Shown here: piece after piece, positions 34,845-43,433 of the stretch
Layout of the letters: the number at the start of each line of letters is the position of its first letter
Position numbering within the stretch: position 1 is the first letter of the stretch
Source of the DNA: Nitrospirillum sp034653275
GTDB taxonomy: Bacteria; Pseudomonadota; Alphaproteobacteria; Azospirillales; Azospirillaceae
Reading direction: 5' to 3'
DNA length: 64,000 nucleotides
Assembly: GCF_034653275.1 (NCBI RefSeq)
Contig: NZ_JAYEES010000004.1
Location: forward strand, 1,178,001 to 1,242,000
Notes under the pieces: generated by a model
What the model saw: the letters and a program-made list of their open reading frames with translations, nothing else
Databases searched by the model: none
Told to the model about the DNA's origin: nothing
Position numbers and translations under genes: made by a program

Positions 34845-37774
34845 TCAGGCCACGAGCAAACCGCCGCCGGGCGCCGCCGGACCGGCAAGAATAGGGCCAG
34901 GGGCGGGAACGCCCTGGAAGTGGTTCGACAGCGCGTGGGCGATATCCAGTTCCGCCATCGCCGCCCCGGCATCGACGCGGCTGGCGGCCTGGGCCAGCAG
35001 TTCTGGCGCGTCGCTGATTCGGCCCCACCGGATCTGCAATCGGGCCAGGCTGATCACCGCCCGCAGGCGCCAGGACAGCGTTCCTTGATCTTCCGCCATG
35101 GTCATGGCCTGGCGGAAGAGCGCCTCCGCCTCAGCCACGTCGCCGCGCTGGCTCTGTATTTCGCCGCACAGGCGCATCAGTTCCGGCTGGGCCCACCCAT
35201 CCTCATTGGCCCGGGCTCTCGCCAACGCCGCCTTGACCATGTCCAGCGCGCCGGCCGCGTCTCCCGCGCGCGCCAGGACCAGCGCCGCCTCCCGCACCAG
35301 GACGCCGTAGCGGGCATGGGACAGGTCGCCGAGGGCGGCCATCTGCCGGCGTAACGCCCCCAGCGTCTCGGCATCCCCATCGGATTTCAGGCGCAGGATC
35401 AGGTCGAGGCACTGCGCCCAGGGCAGCCACGTCATCGAACCGTGCCGTTCCGCCAGCATCATCAGCAGATCGTTGTGCCGCCGCGCCGCCGCCCAATCCC
35501 CCATCAACAGGGCCAAGGGACAGGCCGTCTGACCCAGCACGATACAGGTGGTATAGGCGTGATCCATGGCCATCGCCTGCTCCAGGCAACGGTGCAGCTG
35601 TTCCCTGCCCCGGTCGACATCCCCCTGTAGCCAGAGCATGCCCGCCAGCGCACCACGCGCCACGATCTGCTGGTCCAGTTGGAAGCGGATGCGGTGCCCT
35701 GTCACCGGCCCGCTATCCGCCAGGGCCAGTGCCGCCTCCGTATGACGACGCGCCCCCGCGATGTCCCCGAGGACATACAGCGCCCCGCCGAGAAGGCGCT
35801 CAACCAACGCTAGGACGGACGCATCGTCGGTGGCCGAAACCTCATCCCGCATGCGTCGGGCCAAATCCAGGGCCTGGCGCACCCGCCCCAGCTGGAAATG
35901 GCAGAAATAGAGCCCCAGTTGCGCCTGTCGGCGGCCATTCCCATCCGCCAGCCGGTCGGCGGCGGCCAGAACGCCTTCCCACAGTTCCGCCGCCTGCTCA
36001 GGCGGCACCATGCTGGCCAAGGACAGCGACATGGCCCGCAGAAGGTGCAGATCCAGACTTTGCCGGTCATCCGCGAACGGCAACGGACTGGCCAGGGCCA
36101 GCGCCGTCCACCGTTCGCACTCCATGCCCAGGGACAGGCATTGCCACAGGGGTGCCACGGCCACGACCAGCGCCCTGCCCATGCGCACGCCGTCGTCACC
36201 GGCGTTGGTGAAGCACCAGTCCAGCGCCCGGCGGACGTTATCGATCTCCAGCGCGTAGCGGGGCACCATCTCGCTGGCCGGCCGGCCCGCCCACGTCGGC
36301 AAGGCGGCCTGGAACAAGCGCAGATAGTGGGTAGCGTGGGCGGTGCGGGTCTCCGCACCCAGACCCGCGGCCTCCAGCCACTCGCGCGCGTAGATCCGAA
36401 CCGTGTCCAGCAGGCGGTAGCGCACCTCCGGCCCCCGCCGGTCGGCAACCACCAAGGACTTGGCCACCAACTCTTCGACGACGTGGCCGCTGGCGCCCTC
36501 GCCATCCAGGTCGGCCGGAGAGACGACCGCCATCGCCGCGGCGGCATCGAAGCCGCCGACGAACACCGACAGCCGGTTCAGCACCGCCCGCTGGGCGCCG
36601 GACAGCAAGGCATAGCTCCAATCGAAGGCCGCCCGCAGGGTCTGGTGGCGGGGAGGCGCCGTGCGCCGGCCCCTGACCAGCAGGCCCAGGTGGTCATCCA
36701 GCCGGGACGACACCCCGGCGATGCCATAGGCGGCGACCTGGCCGGCGGCGAGCTCCAGGCCCAGGGGAATGCCGTCGAGGCGCCGGCAGATCTCCGCCGC
36801 CGCCGGCGCATCGGCGTCAGTCAGCCTGGTGCCTCCGGTCCCGGCCGCCATCCGTGCCGCGAAAAGCTGTACCGCGGAATGCGCCAAGGCCTGGCTGGCG
36901 CTCAAACCTTCCGACCGGATGGGCACCGCCAGCGGCGCCAGACGGTGAACCTGCTCCGCGTCAAGGCCCAGCGGCTCCCGGCTGGTGGCCAGGATGTCCA
37001 CCCCGGGCGTGCCCATCAGCAGGGCGCCGGCCAGCGTCGCCGCCGCCGCGATCACCGGCTCGCAACTGTCCAGCACCAGCAGCATGCGCCGGGGCTTCAG
37101 GAAGGCCAGCAGGGCCGGCATGGGATCGGCGGCCTGGATATGGGGCGCCAGGCGGGCCGCCACCGTGGCCGGCACCAGCCCGCCCTCCCCAACCGTGGAA
37201 AGGTCGATCAACGCCACGCCATCGGGGTAGCGCCCCCCACGGCGGCGGCCACGCACAGGGCCACCGTCGTCTTGCCCATGCCGCCAGCCCCGGCGATGGT
37301 TACCAAACGCTGCCGGCCCAGGCTTGCCGCCAGCGTGGCGATGGCTTCATCCCGGCCCAGCGGCGGGGCCACCTGCCGCGACAGGGCGAAGGCGGCGACG
37401 GCGGGCGAGGGCGGCGGGACGGGGCCCGCCCCCTCTTTCAGCACCGGGGCGACAAAGCGGTAGCCCTGGCCCGGCACCGTGCCGACATAGGGGCCGTCGT
37501 CGCCCTCCTGCCCCAGGGCGCGGCGCAGCTTGCCCATCTGAACGCGCAGGTTGTTTTCCCCGACGTGCAGGCCCGGCCAGACGCGGCTTTCCAGCTCCGC
37601 CCGGTCCAGCACCTCACCCGCCCGTTCCACCAGCGCCAGCAACAGGTCCAGGGCCCGGCCGCGCAGGTCGACGGGCTGACCCGCCGTCAGCAGGCGGCGG
37701 GCCGGATAAAGGCTGTATGGGCCGAAGCGGTAGACGGCCTCGGCGATGGGTTTTGTTGTTGCTGGTTCAGGCAT
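34845..37774 (-). CDS. Second winged-helix / NB-ATPase / TPR regulator, interrupted by a frameshift
   Basis: A paralogue of the gene at 2497-5558. The first part (37774 to 37208) has an OmpR-type winged helix (YRFGPYSLYPARRLLTAGQP to PGQGYRFVAPV) and the Walker A GAGGMGKTTVAL. The second part resumes GGRYPDGVALIDLST and carries Walker B RMLLVLDSCEP, TSREPLG and a TPR-like C-terminus. The frames meet at the C6 run 37233-37238 (plus strand): one extra base gives a continuous protein of about 976 residues. Unlike the first copy, the break separates Walker A from Walker B, so neither fragment could be a working ATPase. The signal and targets are unknown. Confidence 0.8.
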
Positions 37775-37879
37775 GGATCAGGCCCCGGGGATGGACCACG
37801 CCGCCCATCCGACCAAAAGTGGTTAATAAAGGCAACCATTCCGCTGTCGACCTATACGCCTGCCTTAGGCGCGCGGCAC

Positions 37880-38803
37880 CTATGGCAGCTCCCGTGTCCA
37901 GGGCGCGGAACCGGCGGTGAAGCGGTGCGCCAGGAAATCCAGCAGCACCGCCACGCGGGCGGCACGCGGGCCGCCCGCCGGCGTCACCAGGTTGATGGCC
38001 AGGGGGGGCGGCGCCCAATCACGGCAGGCGACCACCAGGCGGCCGTCGCGCACCGCCTCCCACGCCAGGAAATCCGGCTGCATGGCCACCCCCAGCCCCG
38101 CCAGCAGCGCGTCCTGCAGCGCGTCGGCGTTGGTCGCGCTCAAGGGGCCCTTGACCCGCACCGATTCCTCGGTGCCGTCCAGATGGACGAAACGCCAGGT
38201 CTCCCCCGTCGCCAGATAGCTGTAGACCAGGCAGGCGTGGTCCTTCAGGTCGCGCGGCCGGGTGGGCATGCCCCGGCGGGCGAAATAGCCGGGCGCCCCC
38301 ACCACCCAGCGCCGCACAGGGCAAAGGCGCCGGGTCATGAGGCTGGAATCCGCCAGTTCGGCGATACGCAGCGCCACGTCCACGCCCCCCGCCACCAGAT
38401 CGACCAGCCGGTCATCCAGCTGCAAGTCCACCGTGACGTCGGGGTAGGCCGCCAGAAAGTCCGGCAGGGCCGGCGCCACGTGGCGCACGCCGAAGGACAT
38501 GGGGGCGGCCAGGCGCACCCGCCCGTGCGGCTGGCTGGACTTGGCCTGGGCCTCCGCCTCCACCGCCTCCCCCTCCGCCAGGATCTGGGCCGCGCGCACC
38601 GCCAGCACCCGCCCCGTCTCGGTCAGGGAGAAGCGGCGGGACGTGCGATGGATCAGCCGCTCGCCCAGCCGTTCCTCCAGCCGTTTCATCGCCTTGGAAA
38701 CGGTGGCGTTGGAGACGCCGAAGTCACTGGCGGCGGCGGCGAAGGACCCGGTTTCGGCCACCTTGGCGAAGATGGCCCAGGCCTCAAGGTCGGGGATGGG
38801 CAT
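37880..38803 (-). CDS. LysR family transcriptional regulator
   Basis: A 307-residue LysR protein. The N-terminal helix-turn-helix is WAIFAKVAETGSFAAAASDF followed by GVSNATVSKAMKRLEERLGE and the RLIHRTSRRFSLTETG wing; the co-inducer-binding domain starts near residue 90 (GRVRLAAPMSFGVRHVAP). It is divergent from the pirin gene with a 146-bp gap that holds a perfect 10-bp inverted repeat, so regulation of pirin and of itself is likely. The start at 38803 follows the family N-terminus; an open frame reaches 38938. Confidence 0.92.
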   Translation of the reverse strand: MPIPDLEAWAIFAKVAETGSFAAAASDFGVSNATVSKAMKRLEERLGERLIHRTSRRFSLTETGRVLAVRAAQILAEGEAVEAEAQAKSSQPHGRVRLAAPMSFGVRHVAPALPDFLAAYPDVTVDLQLDDRLVDLVAGGVDVALRIAELADSSLMTRRLCPVRRWVVGAPGYFARRGMPTRPRDLKDHACLVYSYLATGETWRFVHLDGTEESVRVKGPLSATNADALQDALLAGLGVAMQPDFLAWEAVRDGRLVVACRDWAPPPLAINLVTPAGGPRAARVAVLLDFLAHRFTAGSAPWTRELP

Positions 38804-38829
38804 GCGGACTCTCCAGCGCCATGGCATCA

Positions 38830-38865
38830 AAAATAGAAATGATGAAGTTCCATAGTTTCTATTTT
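38830..38865. promoter_or_regulatory. Perfect 10-bp inverted repeat between lysR and pirin
   Basis: The arms AAAATAGAAA (38830-38839) and TTTCTATTTT (38856-38865) are exact complements around a 16-base centre. The site is strikingly A/T-rich for this genome and lies 27-62 bp upstream of the LysR start. The dyad size fits a LysR recognition/activation site pair; a cruciform-forming or AT-rich promoter element is the alternative. Confidence 0.6.
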
Positions 38866-38949
38866 CGCCAGCGTCAACCGGGGCCATCTTAGGTCCTGTC
38901 AGCGGCGCCCACCGACGCCGCGCGGAAGATGAAAGCAAGGAGCTTTGTC

Positions 38950-39648
38950 ATGATTGAACGTCGTCCGTTCGCCAAGCTGGGTGGCGCCAACCATGGTTGG
39001 CTGAAGGCCAAGCACCACTTCTCGTTCGCCAGCTACTACGACCCGGCCAACATGGGCTGGGGCAGCCTGCGGGTCTGGAACGATGACGAGATCGCGCCCA
39101 AGTCCGGCTTCCCGCCGCACCCGCATGCGGACATGGAGATCATCACCTACGTCCGCGACGGCGCCATCACCCACCAGGACAGCCAGGGCAACGAAGGCCG
39201 TACCGAGGCCGGCGACGTGCAGGTGATGTCGGCCGGTTCCGGCATCCGCCACGCCGAATACAACCTGGAGAACGAGACCACCCGCATCTTCCAGATCTGG
39301 ATCCAGCCGGAGACGCGGGGCGGCACGCCCTCCTGGGGCGCCAAGCCTTTCCCCAAGGCCGACCGGTCGGGCAAGTTCGTGACCCTGGCCAGCGGCTTCA
39401 CCAATGATGAGGGCGCCCTGCCCATCCGCGCCAAGGCCCGGGTGATGGGCGCCACGGTGAAGGCAGGTGAGCGGGTGACCCTGACCGTCGACCCCAGCCG
39501 CCACGTCTACCTGGTCCCAGCCACGGGTGTGGTGGAAATCGACGGCGTCCGGATCGAGGCCCGTGACGGCGCCGCCATCACCGACCAGGCCACGGTCGAG
39601 GTGGTGGGTGTGGAAGACGCCGAGGTGGTGCTGGTCGACGCCGCCTGA
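38950..39648 (+). CDS. Pirin family protein
   Basis: A 232-residue bicupin of the pirin/YhaK family. The N-terminal cupin carries the metal-ligand motifs HPHADMEIITYV (two His) and SGIRHAEYN (His and Glu), around residues 57-105, the rest of the fold reading as GSLRVWNDDEIAPKSGF and WIQPETRGGTPSWG. Pirins bind Fe and can act as quercetinases or redox-sensing cofactors; which applies here is not known. The start at 38950 follows AAGGAG (38937-38942); an ATG at 38929 lies before that site. Control by the divergent LysR protein is likely. Confidence 0.92.
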   Translation: MIERRPFAKLGGANHGWLKAKHHFSFASYYDPANMGWGSLRVWNDDEIAPKSGFPPHPHADMEIITYVRDGAITHQDSQGNEGRTEAGDVQVMSAGSGIRHAEYNLENETTRIFQIWIQPETRGGTPSWGAKPFPKADRSGKFVTLASGFTNDEGALPIRAKARVMGATVKAGERVTLTVDPSRHVYLVPATGVVEIDGVRIEARDGAAITDQATVEVVGVEDAEVVLVDAA

Positions 39649-39656
39649 CGCGTACC

Positions 39657-39684
39657 GGGGCGCCGCCGCGGCTGGCGGCGCCCC
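39657..39684 (+). terminator. GC-rich hairpin after pirin
   Basis: A perfect 11-bp stem, GGGGCGCCGCC and GGCGGCGCCCC, with a 6-base loop, 8 bp after the pirin stop. There is no T-tract; it is a probable transcript end. Confidence 0.6.
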
Positions 39685-39883
39685 ACCCCTCGGCCCCCAT
39701 ACATGGCCTCATGGGGTTGGAACGGCGGGCCAAGGCCCTAAATGCTTGATGCTGGCCGCCAATACGGGCGGCTTTTGGCGATAGTCGCGCAACCGTTCAA
39801 GACGGGGGCAACCCTACAAGACAGGAGCGAGACGGGCTGTTACGCCCCACGCATCCTCAGATTCAAGACGGGAGTTCCGACCC

Positions 39884-40345
39884 ATGAGCACCAAGCCGAA
39901 TTTCCAGGGCGTCCCAGGCGCGCTGACGCCGCTGTTGGCCGACATGTTCGCCCTGTACCTCAAGACCAAGAATTTCCACTGGCACATCTCCGGCCCGCAC
40001 TTCCGGGAATATCATCTGCTGCTGGACGCGCAGGCGGCGGAGATTTTCGCCACCACCGACGCCATCGCCGAGCGGGTGCGCAAGGTGGGCGGCACCACCC
40101 TGAAGTCCATCGGGCAGATCGCCAAGCTGCAGCGCATCAAGGACAACGACGCTGAGAAGGTGGGCGCCCTGGACATGCTGCGCGAGCTGCACGAGGACAA
40201 CGTCACCCTGGCCGGCATCCTGCGCGAGGCGCATGAGGTCTGCGACGAGGCGGGCGACGTCGCCTCCGCCAGCCTGCTGGAAAACTGGATCGACGAGGCG
40301 GAGGAGCGCGCCTGGTTCCTGGCCGAGACCATCGCCAAGGACTGA
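39884..40345 (+). CDS. dps: Dps family DNA-binding ferritin-like protein
   Basis: A 153-residue Dps protein: a ferritin-like four-helix bundle that forms dodecamers, oxidises Fe(II) with peroxide and protects DNA. The ferroxidase residues are visible in FHWHISGPHF near residue 32 and in DAQAAEIFATTDAIAERVRK with the His/Asp/Glu ligands. The C-terminal helix is NWIDEAEERAWFLAET. It sits alone after a 235-bp gap, with its own promoter presumably in 39700-39880. No Fur or OxyR box was recognised. Confidence 0.93.
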   Translation: MSTKPNFQGVPGALTPLLADMFALYLKTKNFHWHISGPHFREYHLLLDAQAAEIFATTDAIAERVRKVGGTTLKSIGQIAKLQRIKDNDAEKVGALDMLRELHEDNVTLAGILREAHEVCDEAGDVASASLLENWIDEAEERAWFLAETIAKD

Positions 40346-40509
40346 TGCCCTTGTTCCGGCCCGCTTTTCTTTCGGCCGGTTCATCATTTCAGCGCACAAA
40401 CCGCCAAATCGCGTTCAACCCTGCAAGTCACCGGCCCCCGGTCGCCCCTACCTTGAGCGCCGCCGGGGGCCGGGTCCCGGTTCCGGACACACCAAGGAAC
40501 AGCAGGGTC

Positions 40510-41558
40510 ATGACTCTGAACAACGACATCCCCCCTCCCCAGCCAGCGACGGCCAGCCGGCCGTCGACGGCGGGCCGGACGCCGCCCGCCGCGCCGTGCT
40601 GATGGGCGGCGGCGCCCTCGCCGCCCTCGCCATGCTGCCCGCAGGCGCCGCGACGGCCCTTGCCGCCCCCAGCGAAACCGCTTCCCCCGCCACCGGCCCG
40701 CACGCGGCCGACATAGGAACCCATGCCATGAGCTTCATCACCACCAAGGACGGCGTCCAGATTTTCTACAAGGACTGGGGCCCCAAGACGGCGCAGCCGA
40801 TCGTCTTCCATCACGGATGGCCGTTGAGCGCCGATGATTGGGACAACCAGATGATGTTCTTCCTGGCCCATGGCTATCGCGTCATCGCGCATGACCGCCG
40901 CGGCCACGGCCGGTCCACCCAGACCGACACCGGCAACGAGATGGACACCTACGCGGCCGACGTCATCGCCCTGGCCGCCGCCCTGGATCTGAAGAACGCC
41001 ATCCACGTGGGCCATTCCACCGGCGGCGGCGAGGTGGCGCACTATGTCGCCCGCGCCGAAAAGGGCCGCGTCGCCAAGGCCGTCCTGATCGGCGCCGTTC
41101 CCCCGATCATGGTGAAGTCCGACAAGAACCCCGGTGGCCTGCCGCTGGAGGTGTTCGACGGCTTCCGCACCCAGCTGGTGGCCAACCGCGCCCAGTTCTA
41201 CCGCGACATCCCGGCCGGCCCCTTCTACGGCTTCAACCGCGCTGGCGCCAAGGTGTCGGAGGGCGTGATCAACAACTGGTGGCGCCAGGGCATGATGGGC
41301 GGCATCAAGGCCCACTACGACTGCATCAAGGCCTTCTCGGAAACCGACTTCACCGAGGACCTGAAGAAGATCGACGTGCCGGTGCTGATCATGCACGGCG
41401 ACGACGACCAGATCGTCCCCATCGCGGACTCCGCCCTGCTGTCGGCCAAGCTGGTCAAGAACGGCACGCTGAAGGTGTACAAGGGCTACCCCCACGGCAT
41501 GGCCACCACCCACGCCGACGCCATCAACGCCGACCTGCTGGCCTTCATCAAAGGCTGA
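40510..41558 (+). CDS. Alpha/beta hydrolase (haloperoxidase-like) with Tat leader, interrupted by a frameshift
   Basis: An alpha/beta hydrolase with the haloperoxidase/arylesterase pattern: FITTKDGVQIFYKDWG, HHGWPLSADDWDNQMMF, nucleophile GHSTGGG, acid HGDDDQIVP and His in YPHGMATTH. The start at 40510 and the leader meet the enzyme frame at a C6 run (40530-40535): one extra base gives about 349 residues, with a Tat-type leader DAARRAVLMGGGALAAL (Arg27-Arg28) and cleavage near ALAAPS. Without it, translation would probably start at ATG 40729 behind AGGAACCC, giving a cytoplasmic 276-residue enzyme. Both readings are plausible. The neighbours do not indicate a substrate. Confidence 0.75.
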
Positions 41559-41583
41559 TCCGAGGAACCGCTGGGGGCGTGGT

Positions 41584-42465
41584 TTACGCCGCGCCCCCAG
41601 CGGCCTCGTCTTCCGCTGGGTTCCCGCCGCCTGCCGTCCCGCCGCCTGCCGCGGGCGGGCACGCCAGATAGACCATCAGCGACGCCCCCGGCATCGACGG
41701 CAGCGCCAGGGGTACGAAGTCGTATTCCTGCCGGCCCCGCACCGGATGGTTCACCCACTTGCGGCCGGCGCACAGTGCCCGCACCTCCTGCCCCGGCCAT
41801 ACCCGGCGGAAGGTCTCGCTGGCCGCCAGCAAATCGTCGATCAGTTCCCGGAAGCGCGGGTCGTTGGCATGGGCCGCGGTCTGCCCCCGGAAGATGGAGG
41901 CCAGCGCGCGGGCGGTGGCGTTCCAGTCCGCCCGCTCCTCCGGCAAGGGGGAACGGGTGAAATAGCGCCACAGCATGTTGCGCCCATAGGCCGGCGCCGC
42001 CGCGTCGAAGCGGAACAGATCGGCCGCCCCCTGGTTCCAGGCCAGAACATCCCAGCGCGCGTCCACGATATAGGCCGGATCCGGTTCCAGCCGGCGCAGC
42101 AGCGCCAGCGACTGCGCATCCACCCCGTCGCTGGCGCCTTCGAGGCGGGCGGGGGGCCGCCGGCCCGCGAGGGTGAACAGATGGTCGCGTTCCACCGCCG
42201 TCAGCCGGAGGGCGCGGGCCAGGTTGGCCAGCACTTGGTCGGACGGGCGCACGTCGCGCCCCTGCTCCAGCGCCGTGTACCAGGCGGTACCGATGTCGGC
42301 CAATTGCGCCACCTCCTCCCGCCGCAGGCCGGGGGTGCGCCGGCGCCGGCCAACGGGCAAGCCAACGGAGGCCGGATCCAGATGCTGGCGCCGGTCACGC
42401 AGGAAATTGGCGAAGGCCATGTTGCCGCCGGCGGCGGCGCTGTTGGCGAAGGAGGGACCGTCCAT
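41584..42465 (-). CDS. XRE/MmyB-type transcriptional regulator
   Basis: A 293-residue regulator with an N-terminal Cro/C1 helix-turn-helix (RRRRTPGLRREEVAQLADIG, TAWYTALEQGRDVRPSDQVL) and the C-terminal MmyB-like ligand-binding domain (DPAYIVDARWDVLAWN, WRYFTRSPLPEERADWNATAR, RKWVNHPVRG), common in alphaproteobacteria and actinobacteria. An ATG at 42420 (MAFANFLRDRRQ) is a good alternative start. It is divergent from the SDR gene at 42602 (136 bp), its most likely target. The C-terminus ends in a low-complexity A/G tail. Confidence 0.9.
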   Translation of the reverse strand: MDGPSFANSAAAGGNMAFANFLRDRRQHLDPASVGLPVGRRRRTPGLRREEVAQLADIGTAWYTALEQGRDVRPSDQVLANLARALRLTAVERDHLFTLAGRRPPARLEGASDGVDAQSLALLRRLEPDPAYIVDARWDVLAWNQGAADLFRFDAAAPAYGRNMLWRYFTRSPLPEERADWNATARALASIFRGQTAAHANDPRFRELIDDLLAASETFRRVWPGQEVRALCAGRKWVNHPVRGRQEYDFVPLALPSMPGASLMVYLACPPAAGGGTAGGGNPAEDEAAGGAA

Positions 42466-42601
42466 AGCCTGATAGTCACGATAGTAGGATAACTGGATTC
42501 TTCTTATAGGATAAAGGATCGGCCACCTTCAGGTCCAGGCCGGCCGGGTCACAGCACGGCGCCCATGCCCCGAGCCGGCCCCCAAAGCCTGGAGGATGAC
42601 C

Positions 42602-43360
42602 ATGACAAACACCCTTCCCATCGATTCGCGCGTCGCCCTCGTCACCGGTGCCAACAAAGGCATCGGCCTGGAAATCGCCCGGGGCCTGGGCCGTCAGGGC
42701 ATCACGGTGCTGCTGGGTTGCCGGAACGAGGCTCTGGGCCGCGACGCCGCCGGCCAGTTGACGCAGGAGGGTCTGCACGCCCATGCCCTGACCCTGGATG
42801 TGACCGACGCCGCCTCGGCCATGGACGCGGCCGCGCGCATCGCCGAGCGTTTCGGCCGGCTGGACATCCTGGTGAACAACGCGGGCGTCGCGGCGCAGGA
42901 GGAGGCCGACGCCTTCCGCGCGGGCAAGCCCATCGTGGACGTGGAGATCGCGCGGCGCGTCTATGACACCAACGTCTTCGGCCCCCTGGCGGTGACCCAG
43001 GCCATGCTGCCCCTATTGCGCCAGGCGCCGGCCGGCCGGATCGTGAACATGTCCAGCGGCCTGGGCTCCCTGACCAACATGAGCGACCCCTCGCACCCGT
43101 TCGCCGGGCTGGCCGTCCTGGCTTATGGGTCGTCCAAGGCGGCGCTGAACGGCATCACCGTGCAGCTGGCCAAGGTCTTGAAGGATACGCCCATCAAGGT
43201 GAACAGCGCCTGCCCCGGCCACTGCGCCACCGACCTCAACCGCCACAGCGGGCCGCGCACGCCGGCGCAGGGGGCCGCCACGCCCATTCGTCTGGCGCTG
43301 CTGCCGGCCGATGGGCCGACCGGCGGCTTCTTCAACGACGAGGGCGCGCTTCCCTGGTGA
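42602..43360 (+). CDS. SDR family oxidoreductase
   Basis: A 252-residue SDR of the carbonyl-reductase type, with VALVTGANKGIGLEIARGLG, NNAGVAAQEEADAF, MSSGLGSLT and the active-site YGSSK, ending GGFFNDEGALPW. It probably reduces ketone or quinone substrates with NADPH. The start at 42602 follows GGAGG (42591-42595) with a 6-bp spacer; ATG 42596 is too close. It is divergent from the MmyB-like XRE gene, a common pairing for which the regulator represses the SDR. Confidence 0.92.
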   Translation: MTNTLPIDSRVALVTGANKGIGLEIARGLGRQGITVLLGCRNEALGRDAAGQLTQEGLHAHALTLDVTDAASAMDAAARIAERFGRLDILVNNAGVAAQEEADAFRAGKPIVDVEIARRVYDTNVFGPLAVTQAMLPLLRQAPAGRIVNMSSGLGSLTNMSDPSHPFAGLAVLAYGSSKAALNGITVQLAKVLKDTPIKVNSACPGHCATDLNRHSGPRTPAQGAATPIRLALLPADGPTGGFFNDEGALPW

Positions 43361-43384
43361 CGGACGGCGGCGAAAGGATGGTGG

Positions 43385-43412
43385 AGGGCCGGCCAGGCGC
43401 CCGGCCGGCCCT
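43385..43412. terminator. Hairpin between convergent SDR and beta-helix genes
   Basis: A perfect 10-bp stem, AGGGCCGGCC and GGCCGGCCCT, with an 8-base loop, placed in the 73-bp gap between the SDR stop and the beta-helix stop. It could end transcripts from both sides. Confidence 0.6.
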
Positions 43413-43433
43413 TAACCGAAACCCGGTTGCCGT

